Shown here: one piece after another, positions 34,378 through 43,184 of the stretch
Position numbering within the stretch: position 1 is the stretch's first letter
Layout of the letters: each line of letters starts with the position of its first letter
DNA from: Flavobacteriales bacterium
GTDB taxonomy: Bacteria; Bacteroidota; Bacteroidia; Flavobacteriales; Schleiferiaceae
Assembly (NCBI GenBank): GCA_017795025.1
Contig: CP051243.1
Location: 1,302,001 to 1,366,000, forward strand
DNA length: 64,000 nucleotides
Reading direction: 5' to 3'
Notes under the pieces: model-generated
Told to the model about the DNA's origin: nothing
The model's input: the letters and a program-made list of their open reading frames with translations, nothing else
Database searches by the model: none
Position numbers and translations under genes: made by a program

Positions 34378-35022
34378 TTAGGGTATAGGAACGGGGTCCC
34401 CTAAATATTTTGGGTCTACCCCAAGCAGTAGATCAAGCCAAAGTTTGATGCGAGCAAAATACTCTCTTAGTTTGGTCCGAAAGCCACTGTAGGCCTCCAC
34501 GTCAACCGCATTGTAACCAAAAGCCTCGATATCTTTAAACTTGGCAATCACCAGGGCCCGTTCTACATGAAATTGCTGAGAAACGATGATCAGCTTCTTT
34601 TGACCGAAAACCTCTTTAGCTCTCACCATAGAGTCGAGGGTTCGGAAGCCGGCATAGTCTAGTACAATTCGGGAGGCAGGAATACCACGTTTTACCAAGG
34701 CCTCTTTCATCGCGGTAGGCTCATCATATTTTTTTGTGCTATTGTCCCCACTAACCAGCACGTACTTTATTTTTCCGGCTTGCCAGAGGTCTACTACTGC
34801 CTCAATCCTAAATTTGAAATACATATTGGTGGAGCCATTCTTTAAAAACTCGGAGGTTCCTAAAACTATGGCCACTTTGGTATTGGGCACCTCGGCCACT
34901 TTAAAGCTGTTTTTATCGCTAGTAAAGAAACCGATTAGGCTGTAATTTAAAACTCCCAAAGCTCCCAAAATTAGGCTTAAGTAAATGAGACGCGTAAACC
35001 AATTGCTTAAAAAGTTCTTCAT
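34378..35022 (-). CDS. sanA: SanA/YdcF-family (DUF218) membrane protein
   Basis: A 214-residue protein with one N-terminal membrane anchor (residues 10-34, LIYLSLILGALGVLNYSLIG) and a periplasmic DUF218 domain: VAIVLGTSEFLKNGSTNMYF, KIKYVLVSGDNSTKKYDEP, VKRGIPASRIVLDYAGFRT and LIIVSQQFHVERALVIAK, which are all SanA landmarks. SanA in E. coli affects envelope barrier function and vancomycin sensitivity at high temperature. It overlaps the upstream GNAT gene by 4 bases (ATGA), so they form an operon. Confidence 0.85.
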   Translation of the reverse strand: MKNFLSNWFTRLIYLSLILGALGVLNYSLIGFFTSDKNSFKVAEVPNTKVAIVLGTSEFLKNGSTNMYFKFRIEAVVDLWQAGKIKYVLVSGDNSTKKYDEPTAMKEALVKRGIPASRIVLDYAGFRTLDSMVRAKEVFGQKKLIIVSQQFHVERALVIAKFKDIEAFGYNAVDVEAYSGFRTKLREYFARIKLWLDLLLGVDPKYLGDPVPIP

Positions 35023-35507
35023 AATTCACACTTATAAATGGCTAATTGATCGCCGTTTAACTCCCGCTGTTCTACTAAAGTAAATCCTGCTTTTTCGAGC
35101 ATTTTCATAGAGGCTATATTACCCATTTCGACCAGAGCATTTAGTTCATTTTCTCCCTTCGATTTAGCCCATTGTTGAATACCGAGTAAAATTTCGGTGG
35201 CATATCCTTTTCCCCAAGCTGCCCGAGCTAGATGCACTCCACAATGTCGAACTTGAAGCGGTTCAAAAAAATTAAGATTTGCAGTACCCAGAAAAAGTCC
35301 TTGCCTATCACGGACCGTCCAAAAAAAGCCAGTACCCTCTTCAAATTGCTGCAACTTAATATTTAAAAAATCAGGATAGGTGCTGGGTTCTCGTTCCCTT
35401 AATGGACGGATGTATTTATTGGAATCCTCCTCCCCATACATGTTTATTATTTCCAGGAAATCTTCTTCTCGGATGGGGCTAAGCACACAGCGCGCGGTAT
35501 TAAGCAT
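35019..35507 (-). CDS. GNAT N-acetyltransferase, RimJ/RimL type
   Basis: A 162-residue acetyltransferase resembling the RimJ/RimL branch that modifies protein N-termini or small amines. Opening LNTARCVLSPIREEDFLEI; the acetyl-CoA-binding motif A reads GVHLARAAWGKGYATEILLG, and the following helix ends LNALVEMGNIASMKMLEKAGF, the usual end of the fold. The acceptor is unknown. It is between the SRPBCC gene (8-base overlap) and sanA (4-base overlap): a three-gene operon. Confidence 0.88.
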   Translation of the reverse strand: MLNTARCVLSPIREEDFLEIINMYGEEDSNKYIRPLREREPSTYPDFLNIKLQQFEEGTGFFWTVRDRQGLFLGTANLNFFEPLQVRHCGVHLARAAWGKGYATEILLGIQQWAKSKGENELNALVEMGNIASMKMLEKAGFTLVEQRELNGDQLAIYKCEL

Positions 35508-35946
35508 GGGCTTCCGCTTCGGCGAAGGATTTAAAATCTTCGAGGTATTGGCGACTTTGTTTTTTAAAAGCGCCCGGCATTAAGAAAGCCATAGCGCGCA
35601 TGCCCCAACTATCGAATCGGAAATAGTGCTCGGTGCGGTATAAGGTATGCTGGGCATCAATTTCCTGAAACTCATTTTTCACCTCATTGTAGACACCTTG
35701 GGTTTCGTAGGAGCCAGTAAATTCATCGGGGAGATCGCGCTTAATGATGGTTTCAACCATTTCTATCTTTCGCTTCCCCATTTCGAATTTCAACTTGGAT
35801 TTTGCTCCGGGTTGCCCGGCTTCGCCTTCGAAAGTTTCGAAGTAAACTAGGCCCTTCATCCATTTAGGCATATTATCCGGGTTATCAAAAAGGCGGATAA
35901 CCTGTTCCCTAGGTAAGTTAATGGTAATTTCGGTTTGGTATCGCAT
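35500..35946 (-). CDS. SRPBCC (START-like) family protein
   Basis: A 148-residue cytoplasmic helix-grip protein. It starts MRYQTEITINLPREQVIRLF and continues NPDNMPKWMKGLVYFETFEG, the standard beginning of polyketide-cyclase-like SRPBCC proteins, with the long C-terminal helix FKKQSRQYLEDFKSFAEAEA. The frame stays open upstream to 36174, but that part translates the 87-88 bp minisatellite and includes repeated WFYGHR/WIYGQG phrases, so the ATG at 35946 is chosen. Ligand unknown. First gene of the operon with the acetyltransferase and sanA. Confidence 0.85.
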   Translation of the reverse strand: MRYQTEITINLPREQVIRLFDNPDNMPKWMKGLVYFETFEGEAGQPGAKSKLKFEMGKRKIEMVETIIKRDLPDEFTGSYETQGVYNEVKNEFQEIDAQHTLYRTEHYFRFDSWGMRAMAFLMPGAFKKQSRQYLEDFKSFAEAEAHA

Positions 35947-36014
35947 AGGTTTGGTGTTATGAGCATCTAATTTATGGTATTTAATGGTTTTCCATTCAAC
36001 CGGGTTCCTTTCTA

Positions 36015-36870
36015 AAATTGGAACACAGATGACACGGATGAGTGGATGTATCCCTTGCCCATATATCCAATCCGTTCTTCCTTTCATCCGCGTTCCACAA
36101 AACCTTAGAACACAAACGACGCAGATGAGTGGATTGATCCTATGCCCATAAAACCAGTCCGTTCTTCCTTTCATCCGCGTTCAAATAGAAGCTGGGAACA
36201 CAGATAACGCAGATGAGTGGATGAATCCTTTGCCCATAAAAACCAATCCGTTCTTCCTTTCATCCGCGTTCATATAGAAACTGGGAACACAGATAACGCA
36301 GATAAATGGATATACCCTAACCTATTAAACCACACCTTTCATCCCTTCCTCCGTGTTCCATCAAACATTAGAACACAGATGACACAGATGAGTGGATAAA
36401 CCCTTAACCCATAAATCCAATCCGTTCCTCCTTTCATCCGCGTTCAAATAGAAGCTGGGAACACAGATAACGCAGATAAATGGATATACCCTAACCTATT
36501 AAACCACACCTTTCATCCCTTCCTCCGTGCTCCACCAAACATTAGAACACAGATGACACAGATGAGTGGATAAACCCTTAACCCATAAATCCAATCCGCT
36601 CCTCCTTTCATCCGCGTTCCACAATACCTTAGAACACAGATAACGCAGATAAATGGTTATACCCTTAACCTGTATAACCAATCCGTTCTTCCTTTCATCC
36701 GCGTTCATATAGAAACTGAGAACACAGATAACGCAGATAAATGGATAAACCCTTAGCCCATATAACCAATCATTTCATCCTCTCATCCTTTCATCCGTGT
36801 TCCTTTTTAAACCAAGAGGCAGTTGCCGCAGACGAGTGGACATCCCCTAAACCAATAACACCTATCCCTT
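36015..36870. repeat. Minisatellite, nine copies of an 87-88 bp unit plus one decayed copy
   Basis: The start of each unit, GAACACAGAT or close variants, falls at 36021, 36108, 36196, 36285, 36371, 36459, 36545, 36632 and 36720, giving periods of 86-89 bases. Each unit has AACGCAGATGAGTGGAT-like left part, a CCCTTAACCCATAAA-like centre and a CCTTTCATCCGCGTTC right part. The right end (ATCCGCGTTC) is the reverse complement of a variant of the left end (GAACACAGAT), so every unit can fold as a long hairpin. It lies between divergent genes and holds no credible gene. Confidence 0.93.
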
Positions 36871-36921
36871 CTTCCGGGTCCCACCAAAGCATTCTGTTCA
36901 CTAAAGCAATATCTTAGCCCC

Positions 36922-37434
36922 ATGAAAGAACGCGATTCCCATTACATCCAACGCTGCATCGAACTATCCGCACAAAGCATCGACAAAGGAGACGCCCCCT
37001 TCGGATCAATCGTTGTTAAGGATGATGAAGTTATTTCAGAGTCCAGCAATTTCGCTGCCCGACGAATCTCCGACCATGCTGAAGTAGTGGCCCTGCATCT
37101 AGCCCATGAAAAATTAGGGCATTCCAATCTTAAAGGAGCTACCCTCTACTCCAACTGTGAACCTTGCCCCATGTGTTCCTTCATGGCCCGAGAATATAAA
37201 GTAAGCCGCGTCGTCTATGCCATCCATTCTCCCTTTATGGGCGGCCACAGCAAATGGAATATTATGCAGGACAAAGAACTACAACACTTCCCTCCCTTTT
37301 TTGATACCATCCCAGAGGTAATCGGAGGCCTGCATGAAAAAGAAGCCAAAAACGTTTTCGAACGCAGTGGATTATGGATGTTCGGGAAAGATTCGAGATC
37401 AGAGTTTGAACGAAAAGTACGCGGCGAATCCTAG
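36922..37434 (+). CDS. Nucleoside/guanine deaminase-type zinc enzyme
   Basis: A 170-residue member of the cytidine-deaminase-like fold. The zinc site is complete: DHAEVVALHLA (His and catalytic Glu) and NCEPCPMCSFMA (two Cys). GDAPFGSIVVKDDEVISES is the usual first strand pair. The C-terminal region (SPFMGGHSKWNIMQDKELQH) differs from TadA tRNA deaminases and is closer to free nucleoside or guanine deaminases, but the exact substrate cannot be fixed. It stands alone after the minisatellite and its end overlaps the converging HTH gene by 4 bases. Confidence 0.85.
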   Translation: MKERDSHYIQRCIELSAQSIDKGDAPFGSIVVKDDEVISESSNFAARRISDHAEVVALHLAHEKLGHSNLKGATLYSNCEPCPMCSFMAREYKVSRVVYAIHSPFMGGHSKWNIMQDKELQHFPPFFDTIPEVIGGLHEKEAKNVFERSGLWMFGKDSRSEFERKVRGES

Positions 37435-37631
37435 GCTTCAAAAACGAGTAAATCACCGGGTTGACAGTCAAGTACACTACAGATAGCCGCTAAAGTTTCG
37501 AATCGAACCCCTTTCGCTTTTCCCGTCTTTAGTAAGGATAAATTGGTAACCGAAATATCAATGGCCGCAGCTAAGTCCTTTAACTTCATTTTCCGACGCG
37601 CTAACATCACGTCAAGCTCCACCCTAATCAT
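37431..37631 (-). CDS. Small Cro/C1-type HTH regulator (YozG-like)
   Basis: A 66-residue DNA-binding protein, almost nothing but a helix-turn-helix: LDVMLARRKMKLKDLAAAID (helix 1-2), SVTNLSLLKTGKAKGVRFET (recognition helix region) and LAAICSVLDCQPGDLLVFE. Members of this family sit next to DUF2975 membrane proteins; here the upstream DUF2975 gene overlaps it by 4 bases. The regulator probably controls its own operon and may be modulated by the membrane partner (inference). Confidence 0.9.
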   Translation of the reverse strand: MIRVELDVMLARRKMKLKDLAAAIDISVTNLSLLKTGKAKGVRFETLAAICSVLDCQPGDLLVFEA

Positions 37632-38164
37632 ACAATAAGGTTTTGGTCATCCGCCAGGCGCTTGCCTTCTTTAAATATCAGGGCGAGAACATAAGCACCT
37701 AAAGCAAAAAACAGGATAGACAGGTCCGCATCCCATTTCATGGTAAGCTCATCATCTGGCGTTTTATGAAAGAAATGAAACATATTCAAGAAAAATAGGA
37801 TGACCAAAAAATGAGCGATACGCTGAAAGTGCCTACTGTTGTCAACCATAAAGGTCTTGAAGCTACTAACACTCCTTAGCACTTGAAGTAATGTATTCCA
37901 AATCATAAACATCAGCAGCAGCTGAATGGCGATTTGCACCCAATTGAAGTAGTACGAAAAAGTTGATTGGGCCGGATACTCCCCTTTCTCTACAAAATCC
38001 ATATCACCACTTAAGCCATACCACTCCCAGCGTACAAAGTAAAATTCTGGATCAATCGTATGTCGAATACCATCGTAAAGCATCAGGCCTAAAGCCAAAA
38101 CACACATGCCTTTTAAAAAATGAAGTACCCCTGCACTTATTCTTAAATAAAGATTGCTCTTCAT
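37628..38164 (-). CDS. DUF2975 membrane protein
   Basis: A 178-residue protein with four membrane segments at about 12-30 (LHFLKGMCVLALGLMLYDGI), 70-92 (YYFNWVQIAIQLLLMFMIWN), 113-130 (IAHFLVILFFLNMFHFF) and 148-166 (LSILFFALGAYVLALIFKEG). DUF2975 proteins are of unknown function and are nearly always followed by a YozG-like regulator, as here. The extracytoplasmic loop (32-68) is enlarged compared with the smallest members. Its start at 38164 is in the AT-rich gap before the DUF1573 terminator. Confidence 0.85.
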   Translation of the reverse strand: MKSNLYLRISAGVLHFLKGMCVLALGLMLYDGIRHTIDPEFYFVRWEWYGLSGDMDFVEKGEYPAQSTFSYYFNWVQIAIQLLLMFMIWNTLLQVLRSVSSFKTFMVDNSRHFQRIAHFLVILFFLNMFHFFHKTPDDELTMKWDADLSILFFALGAYVLALIFKEGKRLADDQNLIV

Positions 38165-38252
38165 AAGGTTGAATTTTACTCAAAACTATAAAAATTTTAA
38201 ATAAAACATAAATTTATTTACTTTCTAGGTATACAATATCTCTAATAGGTCA

Positions 38253-38290
38253 TAAAAAAATCCCAAGCTCAAAGAACTTGGGATTTTTTA
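38253..38290 (-). terminator. Bidirectional terminator after DUF1573 gene
   Basis: AAATCCCAAG pairs with CTTGGGATTT (loop CTCAAAGAA region), with A and T runs on both sides. Confidence 0.85.
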
Positions 38291-38306
38291 AAACTTTCGA
38301 GTAGCC

Positions 38307-38750
38307 TTATTTAGCCATCATCGAGCTCTTTTCTTTTTCAGGAGTGGTTTTCACCTTTTCGGGCTTTACTACCTGACCTTTAATGCGCAATACCTTAACC
38401 GGAGTTTTAGCATTAGAATTTACGGTAACCGACTTATTAATCGGACCTACGCGTTGGGTATCGTATTTAACTTTAATAACCGCTGTCTCACCTGGAGCGA
38501 TAGGCTCTTTTGGCCAACTTGGAACAGTACATCCACAAGAACCACGTGCACTTGTAATAATTAAAGGCTCCTTGCCATTGTTGGTGAACTTGAACTCGCG
38601 AACACCATCGCCACCTTTTTCAACTGTGCCATAATCTACCACTTCAGTTTCAAAGTCGATGGTAGGTGCATTAGGATTTTCGTTGCTTTCCTGAGCCATG
38701 GCTGTGAATCCTAAAAACGCCACAGCAAGGCTAGTGATCAGTTGTCTCAT
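38307..38750 (-). CDS. DUF1573 secreted protein
   Basis: A 147-residue exported protein: signal peptide MRQLITSLAVAFLGFTAMAQ, then one immunoglobulin-like DUF1573 domain (about 30-125) with PTIDFETEVVDYGTVEKGGD, the diagnostic LIITSARGSCGCTVPSWPKE and VKYDTQRVGPINKSVTVNSN, and a Lys/Glu-rich tail (130-147). The domain is common in Bacteroidota, and its CGC pair could coordinate metal or form a disulfide. Function unknown. The ATG at 38750 begins the signal peptide; the frame is open further upstream but without sense. Divergent from valS. Confidence 0.9.
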   Translation of the reverse strand: MRQLITSLAVAFLGFTAMAQESNENPNAPTIDFETEVVDYGTVEKGGDGVREFKFTNNGKEPLIITSARGSCGCTVPSWPKEPIAPGETAVIKVKYDTQRVGPINKSVTVNSNAKTPVKVLRIKGQVVKPEKVKTTPEKEKSSMMAK

Positions 38751-38905
38751 TGTACTTTCTTTAATTAGACCTTCAAATTTAGAGAATAATTCGGCTATTC
38801 TCGACTTGCATGAGTAAGCGAAAATTATACCAAAGTCAAAGCGCAGTCCTCTGAGGGAAATACTAACTTTGCCGGCTTTATTAATTCCTTGCAAATATTA
38901 TTCAA

Positions 38906-41536
38906 ATGAGCATTTCAGCCAAGTTCGAGCATCTTAGTGCCGAAGATAAATGGTATGCCTACTGGATGGACCAAAAATTCTTTAAGTCAGAGCCGGATGA
39001 AAGGGAGTCCTACACCATTGTAATTCCTCCGCCAAACGTCACTGGAGTCTTACATATGGGGCATATGCTTAACAATACTTTGCAGGATGTTTTGATTCGT
39101 AGGGCCCGCATGCTTGGCTATAATGCCTGCTGGGTTCCTGGAACAGATCACGCTTCTATCGCTACCGAAGCCAAGGTGGTAAACAAACTTAAGGAAGAGG
39201 GCATCGATAAATTTGAAATCGGTCGAGAAGAATTCCTAAAGCATGCCTGGGAATGGACTCATAAACACGGAGGAATTATTCAGCAGCAGCTTAAAAAACT
39301 GGGCTGCTCCTTCGATTGGGATCGCGAGGCCTTTACCATGGATGAGCTTCGTTCGGAGTCGGTTTTAAAGGTCTTTGTGCACCTTTACGAGAAAGGCTTA
39401 ATCTACCGCGGATACCGCATGGTAAATTGGGATCCACAGGCCAAAACCACTCTTTCGGATGAGGAAGTAATCCACAAAGAACTCAATGGTAAACTTTACC
39501 ACCTTTCCTATCCAATGGTGGACGGTGAAGGGAGTATTCAAGTGGCAACCACCCGTCCAGAAACAATCTTAGGTGATGTGGCCATTTGCGTAAATCCCAA
39601 CGATGAACGCTATACAAAGCTAATTGGCAAGAAGGTAATCGTTCCCATTGCCAATAGAGAGATTCCCATTATTGCGGATGAGTATGTGGATATGGAGTTT
39701 GGAACCGGCTGCCTAAAAATCACTCCAGCCCACGATATCAACGATTATACGATTGGTCAAAAACATCAACTGGAGATAATTGATGTTTTGGATGAAGAAG
39801 GAAAGCTAAATGCTCATGGCCTCCACTACGAAGGTCAGGATCGCTTTGTAGTTCGCAAGGCCATCGCCAAGGAATTGGACGAAAAAGGCTACCTTATTAA
39901 AGCGGAAGATTATCGCAATAAAGTAGGGACCAGTGAGCGTACAGGAGCCGTAATTGAACCTCGCCTCTCCGACCAATGGTTCTTAAAAATGAAAGAACTT
40001 TCGGAACCAGCGATCAAAGCAGTGATGGCCGATGATGCGGAGATCCAATTAATCCCGGAAAAATTCAAGAATACCTACCGCCATTGGATGGAGAATGTAA
40101 TCGACTGGAACATTTCCCGTCAGTTGTGGTGGGGTCATCAAATTCCAGCTTGGTACTTAAAGGGAGACCGCCAAAAAATTGTGGTGGCCATGAACGAAGC
40201 GGAAGCCTTGGAAAAAGCTAAGAAGCAGTTTAATGATCCTTCTCTCAGTGCTTCAGACCTTCAACAAGAACCGGATGTTTTAGATACTTGGTTCTCGTCT
40301 TGGCTTTGGCCACTTTCCGTTTTTAATGGGGTCCTTGATCCTGATAACGAAGAAATTAATTACTACTACCCTACGCGTGATCTTATCACCGCTCCCGAAA
40401 TTCTTTTCTTTTGGGTGGCGCGTATGATCATCTTAGGCTATGAGTTACGCGACACCAAGCCCTTTAGTAATGTATATCTTACCGGTATTGTGCGCGATAA
40501 GCAAGGACGTAAAATGTCGAAGTCGCTGGGTAATTCCCCCGATCCCTTAAAGCTGATGGAAAAGTACAGCACCGATGGGGTTCGAGTAGGCATGCTCTTA
40601 ACTTCACCGGCCGGAAACGACTTACCTTTCGACGAAGAACTTTGCGAACAAGGACGAAATTTTGCCAATAAAATCTGGAATGCCCAACGCTTAGTGCTCG
40701 GATGGGAAACCACTGATAAAGCACCTTCCGAATCGGATGTTGCCGCGATGCGCTGGTTCGCCGAGAAGAAAGTAGAGACTTTAGAGAAATTGGAAGCCAG
40801 CTTTAAGTCCTATCGAATTTCGGAAGCATTAATGACTTCCTACAAATGGGTGTGGGACGACTTCTGTAATTGGTATTTAGAATCCATCAAACCCGCTTTT
40901 GGTGAACCGATTTCAAAATCCGTTTACGACCAAACCATCAAATTCTTTGAGGATGTTTGTACCGTTCTCCATCCCTTTATGCCTTTTATCACCGAGGAAA
41001 TTTGGCATAATTTAGGAAACCGGAGCAAAGGCGACAGCTTATGTATTCAGGCTTGGCCCAAAGGTCCATCGGTAGATAAAGCTTACTTAGCCGATTTTGA
41101 TCAGATGTTAGCAGTAGTGAACGGATTACGAAACCTCCGCGCTTCGAAAAACATTCCCGCCAAGGAAAGTCTAGCACTGCACCTTCCGGCAGAAGAAGCC
41201 CTATCTCCCGAATTGCGAAGCCTGGCTTCTAAACTTGGAAACATCTCCGAAATGGAGGCGCGAAAAAATGACGAGGCCATCGGCTTTAGCTTCTTAGCAG
41301 GGAAATACGAATTCTTTGTGCCGGCTGGCGATCAGGTTGATTTGGAAGCAGAGAAGGACCGAATTACCAAGGAGCTCGAGTATTTACGCGGCTTCCTAAA
41401 ATCGGTAGAGAAAAAACTCTCCAATGAGCGTTTTGTAAATAATGCGCCTGAGGCAGTGGTAGCCAAAGAAAAGGCCAAGCAGGAGGATGCCGAGAGTAAA
41501 ATCAAGGCCCTAGAGGAGAGTTTAGCAAAGCTTTAA
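38906..41536 (+). CDS. valS: Valyl-tRNA synthetase
   Basis: An 876-residue class I aminoacyl-tRNA synthetase that charges tRNA-Val and edits threonine. The Rossmann catalytic domain has PPPNVTGVLHMGHMLNNTLQ with the HIGH motif (HMGH, about residue 50) and GRKMSKSLGN (KMSKS, about 533). The CP1 editing domain is in between (about 190-340, EVATTRPETILGD-like VATTRPETILGDVAI). The anticodon-binding domain (600-740) and the C-terminal coiled coil (810-876) are present. Length fits the bacterial family. Single gene with its own terminator. Confidence 0.98.
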   Translation: MSISAKFEHLSAEDKWYAYWMDQKFFKSEPDERESYTIVIPPPNVTGVLHMGHMLNNTLQDVLIRRARMLGYNACWVPGTDHASIATEAKVVNKLKEEGIDKFEIGREEFLKHAWEWTHKHGGIIQQQLKKLGCSFDWDREAFTMDELRSESVLKVFVHLYEKGLIYRGYRMVNWDPQAKTTLSDEEVIHKELNGKLYHLSYPMVDGEGSIQVATTRPETILGDVAICVNPNDERYTKLIGKKVIVPIANREIPIIADEYVDMEFGTGCLKITPAHDINDYTIGQKHQLEIIDVLDEEGKLNAHGLHYEGQDRFVVRKAIAKELDEKGYLIKAEDYRNKVGTSERTGAVIEPRLSDQWFLKMKELSEPAIKAVMADDAEIQLIPEKFKNTYRHWMENVIDWNISRQLWWGHQIPAWYLKGDRQKIVVAMNEAEALEKAKKQFNDPSLSASDLQQEPDVLDTWFSSWLWPLSVFNGVLDPDNEEINYYYPTRDLITAPEILFFWVARMIILGYELRDTKPFSNVYLTGIVRDKQGRKMSKSLGNSPDPLKLMEKYSTDGVRVGMLLTSPAGNDLPFDEELCEQGRNFANKIWNAQRLVLGWETTDKAPSESDVAAMRWFAEKKVETLEKLEASFKSYRISEALMTSYKWVWDDFCNWYLESIKPAFGEPISKSVYDQTIKFFEDVCTVLHPFMPFITEEIWHNLGNRSKGDSLCIQAWPKGPSVDKAYLADFDQMLAVVNGLRNLRASKNIPAKESLALHLPAEEALSPELRSLASKLGNISEMEARKNDEAIGFSFLAGKYEFFVPAGDQVDLEAEKDRITKELEYLRGFLKSVEKKLSNERFVNNAPEAVVAKEKAKQEDAESKIKALEESLAKL

Positions 41537-41571
41537 AAAGCCTCGACTTTCTTCCTTAAGTATTGAAAAAT

Positions 41572-41608
41572 AAAAAGCCGGCTTGAACTCCATCAAGCCG
41601 GCTTTTTT
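41572..41608 (+). terminator. Terminator after valS
   Basis: AAAAAGCCGGCTTGA pairs with TCAAGCCGGCTTTTTT; A/T flanks on both sides make it likely to serve the converging htrA gene too. Confidence 0.9.
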
Positions 41609-41626
41609 CATTTTAAATCACAAAGT

Positions 41627-43081
41627 CTAAAAACCAAAGGCGTAATACTTTTCCCGTCCATTCGGTAATACCCCAAAAATGATTACCGGTTTATCCTTTG
41701 GAAGGGTTTTTCCGATAGCATTAATATCCTGCACCGATTTTACGGCCTGCTGATTAATTTGGGTGATGATAAAACCAGCTGGAATATCCTGCTCCGCTAA
41801 AATCCCACTCTTCACATCCAAAATCTTCACCCCGTAAGGAATACGATACTTTCGAGCTTCCTCCTCTGTAACCTCGCGGAAACTTCCACCCAGGAGGGTT
41901 AAAAATTGAAGGTCTTCCTTTTTATAGGTTTGAGTAGTCCCGTTAATATTGCGTAAAACCACCTCATAGTTCTTCCGCTCACTATCCCGCAAAACACTCA
42001 CCTTAACTTTTTCACCCGGACGTTTACTGCCTATCGCCTCTTGCAATTCCGAGCCTTTATTTACCTCACGATCATTAATCGCCACAATCACATCGCCCGA
42101 TTCAAGACCGGCTGCCTCCGCAGCACCATTCTCGGTAACTCCGCCAATATACACGCCCGAATTCACCTCTAGATCATATTGGTCTGCCAAACGTGGGGTG
42201 ATATCCGAAATGCTTACCCCTAAGAAGGCGCGTTGCACCGTACCATATTCTTTAAGATCGGCCACTACCTTTTCGGCTAGATTACTGGGGACCGCAAAGG
42301 AATATCCTTCATAGGTACCCGAGCGGGTGCTAATTGCGGTGTTAATTCCCACCAACTCACCTCGCGTATTAACCAAGGCTCCACCGCTATTTCCGGGGTT
42401 TACTACCGCATCAGTTTGAATAAAACTTTCAATGGCCGACTGCTCATTAATAATACCTATGCTTCTTGCTTTCGCAGATACGATACCAGCCGTAACCGTA
42501 GAGGTCAAATTAAAGGGATTACCAACCGCTAAAACCCATTCGCCCAAGCGGAGATTATCACTATTGCTGAAATTTAAATAAGGAAGTTCACTCACCTCTT
42601 CTTTAATTTTAATGAGGGCGATATCAGTTGTGGGGTCGGTACCGATAATTTCGGCGGTGTATTCCTCACCACTATTAAGGCTTACTAAAATCTCCTCAGC
42701 GGCCTCAATCACATGGTTATTGGTTACGATGTAACCATCCTCACTAATGATTACCCCCGAACCGGTTCCGAGTTGAAGCTGTTCGCGACCCTGACCTTGG
42801 GGAACGCCAAAGAATAAATCTAGCGGGGACTGCACTACGGGAACCCGCGCTCTTACGGCTGTTTTAACGTGTACCACACTGTGTACACTCTTTTCCGCCG
42901 CACCTACAAAATTCTCGGGTGCGCTAGTATTGGGGCTATAATTAACCGGATTGCTTTGCAAGCGCGCCGGGGTTTCAATAAAGGTTTTGGTATTTTCTTT
43001 TTCAAAAAAAGTTCGGTAGAGACCCAAACTGACCACTCCACCGAGGGCTGAAATCAAAATGAGCTTTACTATATTCTTCAT
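41627..43081 (-). CDS. degP: Do/HtrA-family periplasmic serine protease
   Basis: A 484-residue membrane-tethered or exported protease-chaperone. N-terminal hydrophobic segment KLILISALGGVVSLGLYRTF; trypsin-like domain (about 95-275) with the triad His (IVTNNHVIEAAEE), Asp (DPTTDIALIKI) and Ser (NPGNSGGALVN); first PDZ domain (about 280-380, GVYIGGVTENGAAEAAGLES) and a degenerate second PDZ (385-480). The start is ATG 43081; a frame extension upstream has no export signal. Handles misfolded envelope proteins, probably under cell-envelope stress. Divergent from dapF. Confidence 0.95.
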   Translation of the reverse strand: MKNIVKLILISALGGVVSLGLYRTFFEKENTKTFIETPARLQSNPVNYSPNTSAPENFVGAAEKSVHSVVHVKTAVRARVPVVQSPLDLFFGVPQGQGREQLQLGTGSGVIISEDGYIVTNNHVIEAAEEILVSLNSGEEYTAEIIGTDPTTDIALIKIKEEVSELPYLNFSNSDNLRLGEWVLAVGNPFNLTSTVTAGIVSAKARSIGIINEQSAIESFIQTDAVVNPGNSGGALVNTRGELVGINTAISTRSGTYEGYSFAVPSNLAEKVVADLKEYGTVQRAFLGVSISDITPRLADQYDLEVNSGVYIGGVTENGAAEAAGLESGDVIVAINDREVNKGSELQEAIGSKRPGEKVKVSVLRDSERKNYEVVLRNINGTTQTYKKEDLQFLTLLGGSFREVTEEEARKYRIPYGVKILDVKSGILAEQDIPAGFIITQINQQAVKSVQDINAIGKTLPKDKPVIIFGVLPNGREKYYAFGF

Positions 43082-43184
43082 GTTAATCGATCTTTTTACT
43101 TTGCAACAAATTTTTTCCAATAACTGTTCCAAGTCAAGGCCTATTATCCTTGTCACAAAGCCTTTAACGACATTTTAACAGCCC

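Noticed and set aside
35947-36174. N-terminal extension of the SRPBCC protein
   Set aside because: The added residues are translated minisatellite with repeated phrases; the ATG at 35946 starts the conserved domain.
36015-36870. CRISPR-like array
   Set aside because: Units are 86-89 bases and similar over their whole length; there are no short identical repeats separated by unique spacers, and no cas gene is present.
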